Below are positions 10,251 through 20,261 of a stretch of 64,000 nucleotides of DNA, one piece after another. Made by a program: the position numbers and the translations under genes. The DNA lies in the NCBI GenBank assembly GCA_037367355.1, contig CM074699.1:1-64000 (forward strand). Reading direction: 5' to 3'. A model generated the notes under the pieces. The model was not told the DNA's origin. It made no database searches and saw only the letters and a list, made by a program, of their open reading frames with translations. Each line of letters starts with the position of its first letter. Position 1 is the first letter of the stretch. The stretch comes from Neoscytalidium dimidiatum. Lineage: Eukaryota > Ascomycota > Dothideomycetes > Botryosphaeriales > Botryosphaeriaceae.

Positions 10251-12062
10251 TCAATCCTCAGGATTGACAAGCCCCTTGAACCTCCGTTCCGGATCGTACT
10301 TCTTCCTCAGATTGACCAATTTATCATGATGCTGGCCATACGTCGCCTTTGGATTATGATAGTCTGGCTCGAGTCCTGCAGGATTGACACGCGCTTCTTT
10401 TGCTCGGTGGCCCAGGATTTGCTCTGGTGCGTCCATGAGAATATTCTTGATTATTTTCTCTTGACCCGCTGGACTGTCCTTTGGTGCGCTGGTGATTATG
10501 AGGAGGAGATGTTCCATATCGATGGGCCGAGCCCAGGCTACCTCACATATACCGCCAAAGGGGGGTCTCTAAGGCATCAGATAGTTAGAATATTAGAATG
10601 CTTGTTATGGCAAGTACGCTTAGTACGCTTAGCGCGGCGCTAGCGCCGCTGGGTAGTTTAGCTCCTTCGCTCTCCTCCAAACGAAGACCAGACAACGAAT
10701 ACAGATGCATACGAGTTTTTGCTCCAACAATGCTGGTGAGACGAGAGGGCCAAGGTGATGAAGAACAGAGAGACTTACGATGACTTGGAATTCGAATATC
10801 ACCACAGAGAGCTCTTGGATACCCTTGTCAATTGTCCCCAGCTTGTCGTACCACTCGATGGCGCGCAGAATATCCTCCCGCGATAAGGACGAGACGCCCA
10901 TTGGCGAATAGAACGTTTTTAAGGTACCGCGTAATAGGTCAGCAGCATCTTCATCCTCGATTAACATACGTTTTCAGCAAATTCGATAGACAGATTAGAT
11001 ACTTACGCTGCATCTCAACGATACCCTTCATGTTCGTGACCCTCGTTCGATCAATCGCACCTTCAATCTCGAGCGCCCATCGAAAGCTTTCTCGCCCGTG
11101 CTTTTCACCAAGCGCGTCGTATACATGTAAAATAATGACGTCTTCCTGAAAGGTCTCATTGACCTCCAAGTATGTAGGGAGAAGGCGCTCCGGCACCACG
11201 TACATGAAGAAGTTGCCCTTTGGATGTGGGTGCGAAGAAAAGTACTCTTCTATGTGGTCGACAAGGGAGAGCGTGTGACGCCGAGGAATTATGATCATAC
11301 CAGACCATATATTCGTGGGATAATGGTGTGCACGAAGAACTACCTTAGTCATGACTGTGGTTTGTTACACGTCAGTATGAGGATTGAGACGGGGCGGAAG
11401 GACGCACCGCCGAAACCACCACCGCCTCCCCGCAAAGCCCAGAGCAAGTCCGGCTCTTTCGAAGCCATAACGACCGTACCATCATACTTCACCACTTCTG
11501 CGTCAATGAAATTGATCGGATCGGAAACGGCGCCGTATTCGGTCGACATCCACGATAACCCACCAGTGAGAATCGTCCCTCCGACACCAGTTGCGGGTGT
11601 CCGACCAGCAACCGCTGACATTCTTAGCATCCCATACATCCCATCTTATTTCGATCGGACTCGCTTACGGGTGTATTCTGGATCTACCTCCTCCATCCTC
11701 TCCACAACATCCTGCCACGAACATCCCACACCCACAGTAATCAACTTCTCCGGGCTATACTCAAAGCCGTTGGATTCCATCATACTGATAATGACATGTT
11801 CCGCTGATGGAGACTTGAACCCCCGGCCACGGATTGCGAAATCGAGGCTGGTCTTGTAAAGGAAGGCCAGTATCTTTGAGAGCTCAGAGACAGTGGTCGG
11901 AACAAATACAACTGGAGGATGAAGTTGTTTCTGGATGGCAAAGGGCTCGGAGTGAAGAGTGTATGTCGGTGATTTCGGCATTAGCACGGTGGAAGATGGT
12001 AGGGTGGAAATGAGAGGAGAGAGAATGGAGAGGGTTTCGTCGAGTTTCGCTTGGGCGGACAT
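10251..12062 (-). CDS. BBE-type FAD-linked oxidoreductase, five exons
   Basis: Exons (minus): 12062-11669, 11614-11408, 11354-11007, 10948-10779, 10568-10251; all phases fit and give 478 residues. FAD_binding_4 part: VVFVPTTVSELSKILAFL, then AIRGRGFKSPSA, then TPATGVGGTILTGGLSWMS; GGGGGFG precedes intron 2; the berberine-bridge ending NPAGLEPDYHNPKATYG and KYDPERRFKGLVNPED closes the protein. The residue after GRG is Phe, where many family members carry the His that binds FAD covalently, so flavin is probably held differently. Introns are 54, 53, 58 and 210 nt; intron 3 uses an AAG acceptor (least certain), and intron 4 holds a 127-bp inserted element. No signal peptide seen. Probable oxidase of a cluster metabolite; same strand as the NmrA-like gene. 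Confidence 0.87.
10603..10729. mobile_element. Solo LTR / TRIM-like insertion (copy 1) in an intron
   Basis: 127 bp beginning TGTTATGGCA and ending TGCTCCAACA: TG...CA ends with imperfect inverted termini. Flanked by the 5-bp duplication ATGCT (10598-10602 and 10730-10734). Contains a GGCGCTAGCGCC palindrome and a 9-bp tandem repeat GTACGCTTA. Lies inside intron 4 of the BBE gene, leaving donor, branch (TCTAAC) and acceptor intact. A second copy is at 16075-16194. Confidence 0.75.
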
Positions 12063-13054
12063 TGTGGGCCAAATTTCTCGGAAGCTCGTCGTGAGGTTGC
12101 GTAGGGATGACCAGTGTTGTCTGTCTTGACGTATGGGGAACAAAGGTATCTTAAAAAGAAAGAAAGAGCGATGTATTTCGACTTCTATCCTCGGTCCAAT
12201 GCTATAACGATAGTCATCGGATTTTTGCTTATGCCCGTCTCGCTCTTTCAATTAGGCCGAAGTCCGTGGGTCTTCCTTTACTAAGCACCCATTCAATAGG
12301 ATTCAGTCAGAGAACGCATCCAGACCCAAGAAGCTATAAGCTATATATTACGTATATATTCTTATAATACGCTTGACCTCCAGCAAGGAACATCTTATTA
12401 GGCAAATAGTAAGGTAAGAGGTTATAAGCGTAAGGGGTTTTAATACCGCTATTAGAACGTCCCTAAGAGCGAATTAGAGGATAGCAGCTATAGCCAGGTA
12501 GAAAAGATTCTTAGTTTCGGTAAGAATTAGTAAATTAACTACGATAGCACTATCTACTTTATTAAATGCAATCTAAACACTTAGAGTAATTAGAGTAATT
12601 AGCGGTGATTAGTACGTCCGAGCGTTCTAAAATAACGCAGAGCTGTTTTCTGTCGTTGCGGCCATTCGGCCCGTTAGAGGTACGTCGGCGGTAAGTATAG
12701 GAGTCCTTATATCCCACCTGCCCGCGCGATTGCGCCATAATGAGCGTGCTAAATCTAATAAATATAGAAGAGCCGGATAAAGTTGGAGCCTTTCATCTTC
12801 CTCTTACGAGACAGCTCGGAAAAATTCGGAACTGCGTTGATATTTCCTCCGTAGATCGGGGAGCTCTACCACGATCTTTTAACGTTACACTAACCACCCC
12901 CCTAAAAAAAAAAAATAAAGGTAGAAAGGCGAGGCTTTTTTACGCGTATAAGTTATGGAGTCTAGCTGGGCTAATGATTATTCGGTCAAATATAACCTTC
13001 GACCTTCTTGAATTCCAGACTTCCTTATTCTTAACGCTCTACTGGTCAACGTGC
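12063..13054. other. Intergenic, AT-rich part without a gene
   Basis: Between the BBE and NmrA-like genes. 12270-12740 is AT-rich and RIP-like (many TA steps, tandem TTAGAGTAA-type units near 12585). Nothing codes here that I can recognise. Confidence 0.6.
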
Positions 13055-14118
13055 TTATATCCTCGAATTACGTGCGCTTTTTCTTATGACTCTTTTGACC
13101 TCTTCCCTTAGATCAACAGTATCATCCCGGGAGATCCCCAATAGCTCGTTCTCCACTGCCGTCCACACTGTCAGTCCACCAAAGAATGCCGTCCTAATGT
13201 AGAGCATAAACTCCCGGGGTGTAAAGACTCCTTCGGGGATGCGTTGGAATGCGACTTCTCGATCCTCGCTTAGGGAGAAGGACTCTTTCTTCCACTGTTT
13301 CCCGGTCTCCTCTTCGACCACGTGCAGAATGTCTTTCTGAGTGATTACCCCATCAGAAACGTGGAGAAACTTGTTCTTGACCCTCTCTGGCGCCGTAAGG
13401 AGGCCAATGACGGCCTTCCCAAGAGTCTGAACCGACGTGGCAGAGAAAGGGTGAATGCCGCCATCCGGCAGCCTTGCGACCTGTTTTCCGAAGTCGAATG
13501 CAATGATGCCGTTACGCATAGCTTTATACTCTTCAGTATAACGGAATATAATTTCGGAGGAACGCAACACTTACAAGACTCGATGAGGACGCCACAGTAG
13601 ATTGCTGCGAATGAGATTTTGCCCTCGCCGGCCCGGTTCAGTAGGTAGTTGTGGACTGCACGCTTCGGTGCGAGGAGGAAATTCGTGGGTAGCGTGAATC
13701 CAATACGATCGGGCCTGGAGCCGTTCGACCCTGCAGTATCCGGAGCCCACTCCGAAGGAATGAAATACTTGACCCCCGCCTCGATGGCCGCGTTGATCAA
13801 AGCAATCTGCTTTTTGTCAAGGTCGAAACCTGGTAAGAACCTTGTGAAGACAATGACGGTGTCTCTGCCTTTGAGCGCTTGTACGAGCTGTTCGTGCGAC
13901 GAGTAGTCGACTTGTGTTACAGGAAGGCCTGCTGGGATATTTCTAGTGTAGCTGGCAGCATGGCCTCTAACCAGTACCGTGATGTCGAATTTTCCGGTCG
14001 CTGCGACTTGTTTCAGGACTTGTTGAGAATTAAAACCGGTCTACGTAGTCTGGGTCAGCCCGGCATGCATTCAAGATAACAGGGAACTTACCCCAACCCA
14101 AGCAATATGTTTCGACAT
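13055..14118 (-). CDS. NmrA-like / isoflavone-reductase-family protein, intact
   Basis: Exons (minus): 14118-14092, 14040-13575, 13521-13055; introns of 51 nt (GTAAGT donor, CTGAC branch, TAG acceptor) and 53 nt; 319 residues, phases consistent. Starts MSKHIAWVG, followed after intron 1 by TGFNSQQV, an atypical version of the family's glycine-rich NAD(P) loop. Then DITVLVRG, the VKYFIPSEWAPD strand and the loop containing KRAVHNYLL, followed by a substrate-side domain with VGRAV-like segment TLGKAVIGLLTAPERVKNK and HVVEEETGKQW. Atypical SDR fold; either a small-molecule reductase or a redox sensor. Context with BBE oxidase, SDR and oxidase genes favours an enzyme. Cytosolic. Confidence 0.85.
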
Positions 14119-15051
14119 AATGTAAAGCTCGTAAGTGCTCTTTCCTTATTGTTAAAATGAGAAAATAAGGTCGGCTTTATACCTGCATCGATCACAAGTC
14201 GTCTATTTCACGGGCATGGGGGTCGTTGGGTACCGCGGTAAGCTTATCCTTCTGCCTATGGCTATTTTGTAATCTTTTGCGAATCACATGCGTCTGTAGA
14301 TAAGAGTGGCAAACCCGAGAGCTCTTTATTACCACGCAATTCCACGCCATTCAGTTGTACAATCATTGCAAAGGATACTTTAAAACTCCACCTTTGTACC
14401 GGATCAGCCCAAATATCATCGATACGCAGCTCCACGCTTCTTCGATGTCCTGTAGGCTGGCAGCAATCGATTTCGAAAATAATGCGCAGCCCCCACGTTT
14501 CCCAACAAAACATGATCTCCGGCCACTCGTTGAGATTGTTAAGAGAGCTCTCGGCTCCATTCAATCCGCTGGAAATAAGGTCTTTTTTGTTAGTAATCAT
14601 CGTATTTAGTTTGTCGGATCACTTCTGGTAGTATGAGAAATAACCCTCTTCACGCAACTGATGCTGCGCCGTTGACGTAGATATTGGTGGCCAGTCTGCG
14701 CGACGGGCTTCGACAGGAAATGTCGCGGTCGGGCTGACCTTCTTGCTGACTAACATTCACGTATGCCAGAGCAGCCCTTGTCCATCATTTCTTAGTTAGA
14801 TACACGTCTTGAGATTTCCTACAGTCCCGAAAGATAAATTTTAGGCATACATCGCTATCGCGCAGCTTAACCTAAGCAAGACCCATTAGCATGCCGACGG
14901 TCAGCTGCGGCTTCTTAGAGTCACGTGATATAAGCCCGGTGTCAACCAGCCTCGTGCCAACCCCACTCGGACTTTCAGTCAGTTAGCAGACGATATTTAA
15001 TTTTACTCCAATTTCGCAAGAAGATTCAGAAAAGCAAAAGAGCCTTTTATC
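14119..15051. other. Intergenic, no gene recognised
   Basis: Promoter side of the NmrA-like gene (minus) and of the HET relic (plus). Two overlapping small frames at 14262-14609 have no family signature. Confidence 0.55.
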
Positions 15052-16625
15052 ATGACCATCACCACTACCTACCAGTACACACCGCTGAGAAAATTACGGA
15101 ACATACGGCTGTTGAAAGCGGAAGGACTGAGCGTCGAAAGGCTACTCTGCAAGTGGATACTGATGCCTCGGATGTCTGAACAGATGGCGTGGGTTCAGCT
15201 TCGTGGGAGCTTCAGTCGGTAATCGTATCCAATACGAGGCAGTCTCATATGCTTGGGAAGACAGCGCGAGAGCCGCCAAACAACCCATCAGCAATGACCA
15301 GGGCCATATTGCTCTAACACAGAGCTTTGTCAATGCTCTTCCACGCCTGAGTAGGCAGTCCCGATCGGGTCTGTTGTGGATAGATCAGATATGCATCAAT
15401 CAAGATAATCTCCAAGAGCGAGAGCAACAGGTAGCACTCCTGGGCGATGTCTACCGAAGATCCACCAGGACCATGATCTGGCTTGCTATGGACGACCACA
15501 GCGGTGAATTGGCTATGGAATGCCTTGTAGATATCCGGAAGTACATGATCAAAGGTTTGCACGGGAGTGCGGCTCGATATCGTAAACTTCAGGCCTTGTC
15601 CAAGTGCTCGATCTGGGAATCCGCAGGCCCGCAATGCATCGAGACGGTTCTGTCACTGAAAATTGCACATGGATGTCGCGTGATTGGGTTGTCCAGGAAA
15701 ATATCCTGTCAAGGGATGTGATCTTTCTCTGGGAGAAGTAACTATTTCGTACTGAAGACTTATATGACGTCGACTCAGTTTTCGGATAGGATCTTCTCGA
15801 ATCCCACGGTCGGTTTGACCTGAAATGGAACAGAAACCTCATACCTTCATCGTTGATGCGCTATTATTTCTACGGTCGAATGGAGTACTCCTGTTCCGAC
15901 TGGCTCCATTTCATATCAAATAAGGCAGATTCTTTCAAAACTACAATCGAAAGAGACGGCTTGTTCGCTTACCTCGTCATATGGAAGCCACCGAGTTTCA
16001 ACTCCAGCTATACTATGTCGCTGTATGAGCTGTACATCGACTTTGCCATATGCTTTTGCAAGGAAACCAAGCCCTGTTATGGCAGGTACGCTTAGCGCGA
16101 CGCTAGCGCCGCGGCTGGGTAGTTTAGCTCCTTCGCTCTCTTCCAAACGAAGTCAGACAACGAATACAGATGCATACGAGTTTTTGCTCCAACAAGCCCC
16201 TTGACTTCTTGTCGGTCAATGCCAGCTCGAGTGTTAGTAACCATCGTGCCTCTCCCGGGTCATCATCTCAACAGCTTCCAGATTGAGTACCAATCTGGCC
16301 TAAACTGGCCGTAGATATGCCGCGTTGTCTCGTATCCAGACTCCCTGATTGCTTGAATGCTGCTAAGCATAGATAATACGAGTACTTTGAAGCACCCACT
16401 CCAAGTTATTTGACCGTCCGCGGTAAAATAATAGACGACTTCACCTTCAACTTTACTGGAAACTTTCCAGAAGACAAAAACTTTGACGGAGGCCTCGAAA
16501 ATTTGGAAACCGGCGCTCATCAGTTATCCAATACTTATCTGAGACCGAGGTGCACCGTCGGAGCATTGGCAACACTGGCACTTATGAGTAGCTCCAGCAA
16601 ACTTGACTCTGATCTTGATATTTAG
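15052..16625 (+). pseudogene. HET-domain (heterokaryon incompatibility) gene relic
   Basis: Starts at ATG 15052 with YQYTPLRKLRNIRLLKAE, a usual HET opening. The HET core follows in another frame: IQYEAVSYAWED (about 15230), LLWIDQICINQDNLQEREQQ (about 15370-15430), DVYRRSTRTMIWLAMDDHSG, and in a third frame WMSRDWVVQENILSRDVIFL (about 15670-15730). Downstream pieces are also recognisable: SLYELYIDFAICFCKETKP, then after an inserted element LDFLSVNASSSVS, and finally YLTVRGKIIDDFTFNFTG to a stop near 16625. Frames shift at about 15200 and 15660, and a TGA replaces an expected Trp codon downstream of the insertion. Self/non-self recognition gene, now dead. Confidence 0.8.
16075..16194. mobile_element. 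Solo LTR / TRIM-like insertion (copy 2) in the HET relic
   Basis: 120 bp, begins TGTTATGGCA and ends TGCTCCAACA, about 90% like copy 1 by eye, with the same GACGCTAGCGCC-type core. Flanked by the 5-bp duplication AGCCC (16070-16074 and 16195-16199). Excising it with one duplication re-joins the HET frame from KETKP to LDFLSV. Confidence 0.75.
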
Positions 16626-17540
16626 CTTGCGACAAAAATGTTAGAGATGTTGGAGGATGTGGCGTACCAGTTGATAAAAAGAAAAATAATAGCTAACGGG
16701 AGCGGTCGGTTGGGTATAAATCCGTCACGGTGCAAGGGCGGATATGCAATCGCCATCTTCCACGGGTGTCGTGTCCCTTTATTTTTTTTCGTCAGGATGA
16801 ACATGATTCAACTTGGACAGTTATTGGGGATTGGTATCGCGATAGAGCAATGCACGTGAATCACTAACTTGGGAATTTGACGAAGCAGACGTGTTTGTAT
16901 TGAGCTGAGGGAGTTCTGCGTCTCATTTCAGCCTACTACCAATTGTACTTCGAGCCTCGGCTAAGTGATGTACATGGCCAATAAGGCTTGAAAGTGCACG
17001 GTCCCGTGGTAAATAAAGTAAAATGTTCGTGACCGTTAGACAAGTTAGTATTCACGGTCGAGAAGTTCAACATGCACGTACGCTAAGCTAGAGATATCCT
17101 AAATAGGGCTAGGCCAGTTTATTGGGACGGATACTTCAACCGTCCTACCCAGCTCAGCTGTAGTTGCTGTCGTACGATGGCGGAAATACCCACTTACTAG
17201 TATGCCACTAACTACCTAGCATCGCTACAACTCAGCTGCTCTAACCGGAATCGTCGATTTATATTTTAGCGTATCCGGGGTATCATCAACCTATCTCTGG
17301 TTCCGACAACTTGTAACGCTACTTCGAATAGAAATATGGTAACACAGATTCTAGATCTGCGCCACTATTGATCTTAGTGACCTGTGGCTCGTGTGAAGAC
17401 GTTGTAGCTGATCCTTATGGACTGTAGATATCTTTGCATATTGACAACGAAGCACAGATCAAGAAGTATAAGTATCACTGGTAACCTTGTATCATTGGCT
17501 GCATTGCAATACATCTTCTTGTCTCGAGAAAGTTCTTGGA
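16626..17540. other. Intergenic, no gene recognised
   Basis: Promoter side of the multicopper oxidase gene; no coding signal, some AT-rich patches. Confidence 0.55.
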
Positions 17541-19276
17541 ATGCTACGTCTCATCATATTTCTGGCATTTATTCAATCTTTTGCATGCACTGTTGTCGCA
17601 ACCACAGTCACTTACGATTGGGATATCACCTGGGTCAATGCTAATCCTGATGGACAACTTACGCGCCCGGTGATTGGTATCAACAATCATTGGCCATGTC
17701 CCGCTATCCGCGCCAACATCGGAGATCGTGTCGTCATCAACGTGCACAATCTTCTCGGAAATGAATCCACCAGCATCCACTTCCATGGGTTGTTCCAAGA
17801 GGACAGCAATTCCATGGACGGCCCTTCTGGTGTTACTCAATGTCCAATACCACCGGGACAATCATTCACGTACGACTTCATAGTAAGAAGTCCGTAACCT
17901 TCGCATAAGATTATTATACTTACGATATTCCCAGGTGCGCCAACCCGGGACATACTGGTATCATTCGCACCACAAGGGGCAATATCCTGACGGACTACGA
18001 GGCCCATTTATTGTCAATGACCCTCATTCCCCTTACGCCGGTCAATACGACGATGAGATAGTACTTACTATGTCTGATTGGTACCATGACCAGATGCCTT
18101 CTCTCATTGATTACTATCTCTCTCCGGATCAGGATCCCGATGGTGCTGAGCCAGTGCCATACTCAGCTCTGATCAATGATGGTCAGAATACTCAGATTCG
18201 AGTAAAGCCCGGAAAGACGTACTTCGTTCGAATTATCAATATGGCAGCATTTGCGCAGATGTATATCAGCTTTCCTGGGCACGATAATATTACCATCATC
18301 GAAATGGACGGTGTCTATACCAAACCATCAAAAGCAAAGGCCATGTACATCGCCACGGCGCAGCGCTATGGCGTACTACTGAAGACAAGACCTGATGCAT
18401 CTCAGAACTACGCTTTCACAGTCATGATGGACCAGGAAAAGTTCGATAACATCCCCGGATACCTAAGCCCCAACGTGACGGGGCAACTGGTCTACGACCC
18501 CTCTCTACCTCTGGCCGAAGCTCCTGTGGTGCAGAGCTTCAACGTTATTGACGACATCACGATCCCACCGTACGATAACCAACCACTGATGAGCGGCGAG
18601 CCTGACAGCCGCATCGTCCTCAACTTGGACTTTTTCGAGCGTGACGGTCAGAACAGGTAAGGGTCCTCGCGAAGTCCTGGCCGTAGTACCGGGCATTGAC
18701 AACGATACCAGAGCGGGTTTCAACAACATCACCTACAGAGACCCAAGGGTGCCAACACTGTACACGGTCTTTTCGTCCGGTCGCGCGGCCTCTAACCCGG
18801 CCACGTACGATCGCAATACCAATCCTTTCGTCGTCAGCCAAGGTCAGCTCGTTGAGGTTGTAGTCAACAACTTCGATAATGGTGCCCACGCGATGCACAT
18901 TCACGGACACGCGCCGCAGCTCGTTGCGCGTGAGCAAGGCCAGTACGTCCCACCGCCTGGCCAGGAACGAGCTGGCAAGTACGGTGACGGACGCAAAAAG
19001 AACAACGGGGCGCCCGGATGGGCGACTATGGGGTACCCCCAGCAGGCAAGTAGGCCGCTCGCGCCAACGCCGATGCGTAGGGATACTTGGATGCTGGCGC
19101 CCTTGGGATATACTGTAGTCCGATTCCACGCTACGAATCCGGGAGTGTGGCTGATCCACTGTCACATGGAGTGGCACGTAGATGCCGGGCTTACAGCGAC
19201 AATCATAGAAGCACCGGCGCAGATACAGTCACAACAGAGGATTCCGGCAGGTGCGAAGAGCGTCTGTAGTGTATGA
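17541..19276 (+). CDS. Secreted multicopper oxidase (laccase / Fet3-like)
   Basis: Exons 17541-17882, 17935-18656 and 18712-19276 (introns 52 and 55 nt) give 542 residues. ATG 17541 opens a signal peptide (LRLIIFLAFIQSFACTVVA). All four copper motifs are present: HFHG at residues 80-83, WYHSHH near 122-127, HAMHIHGH and HCHMEWHVDAGL near the end, the last with the type-1 Cys and an axial Leu. The protein body is closest to fungal ferroxidases (QPGTYWYHSHHKGQYPDGL, SDWYHDQMPSLI, and AEPVP holding the Glu equivalent to Fet3 E185), but there is no C-terminal membrane anchor and no neighbouring Ftr1 permease. At the Fet3 D409 equivalent it has Glu (HGHAPQLVARE). Likely a phenol-oxidising or coupling enzyme, or a soluble ferroxidase. 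Ends tail-to-tail with the NLP gene 157 bp away. Confidence 0.88.
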
Positions 19277-19433
19277 GCCAGTACTAGGAAGAGGAAGTCC
19301 CATGAAATTGTAGATATCCTCCCTTGGAGGAGGAAGTTGGTGGAGGAGATCTGTTTAGTGTGGAATTGATTTCATACCATCAAGCACAGTTATGTATATA
19401 CATTTGAAGATGAAAATTCTTTGGCAACACCGT

Positions 19434-20261
19434 TCAGATCCAAGCCTTCTCAAGGTTGCTCTCAAAGTTGCCGTCCTTGAACGGAACGTTGGCATCGCCG
19501 AAGTTGGTATCTTGGAGGGCCCTGCGAGCGGGTTCTGGCATGGTATCCCAGTCCAAAAGGTTGTAGTCATTGCCGGAACTTGTTTTGAACTGAAGTTCGT
19601 GGTTGGTAGGGAAGTTGGTGAAATACTCGACCATGGGGCGGTCACCGTCTCTCTGGGGGTTGGTGGTCTTCTTGTAGCTTCCGTGACCAGATGCAGCGCC
19701 ACCGATGAGGGTGGGGGTGGCTTTGGCTGGGATTGCGGTCAAAACAGACGTTGCTCGGAGCAGGGAAGCAGAGTGAACCTACCAGGATCATCGATCCAGA
19801 TGACGACATTCTCCCAGTCGTGGCGGTGAGCACCGGCCGACACGCCATCGTTGGGTTGATCCTTGGGAAAATACCAAGCGTACATAATACCGAAGCGGTT
19901 GTTATGCCAGGCGGCTCTCACATAAGTCTGGCCTTTGCTGGTATCTCTGCATCCGCCGGTCGAGCTGCCCGTGTCCTGCAGACCACCGCTGGTTGGGGGG
20001 CTCAGCATCTGGGTTAAAAGCAGGGCACTAGTGGACGTACCTTGTGTCTCCATTCTCGTTTACAGCAGTATAAGGCTGGCAGCCATGCGCAATGTGAAGC
20101 AGAGGCTCGTACCTCCTGATCCCGTCACCCTCGGTGCCGGCTCTGACGCTGTCAGGCAAGGGGTTAAGAGAATCGTGATTGACAACCGCGCGGCGCTCCA
20201 AAGGAGCACCTGACACCCAAGTCGCGGTGGCGAGGAGGGACACGGCGGCTTTACAAATCAT
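19434..20261 (-). CDS. Necrosis-inducing-protein-like (NPP1/NLP) secreted protein
   Basis: Exons (minus): 20261-20041, 19988-19783, 19726-19434; introns 52 and 56 nt; 239 residues, phases consistent and no stop. N-terminal signal peptide (about 19 residues ending VSGAP). Family signatures: two Cys flanking the first conserved region (HGCQPY and GGCRD), the AWYFPKDQ strand, and the heptapeptide region, here AHRHDWE, in which the first position is Ala instead of the usual Gly. NLPs act in the plant apoplast, where active members bind sphingolipids and damage dicot membranes; many fungal members are non-toxic. Activity cannot be judged from sequence. Confidence 0.88.
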
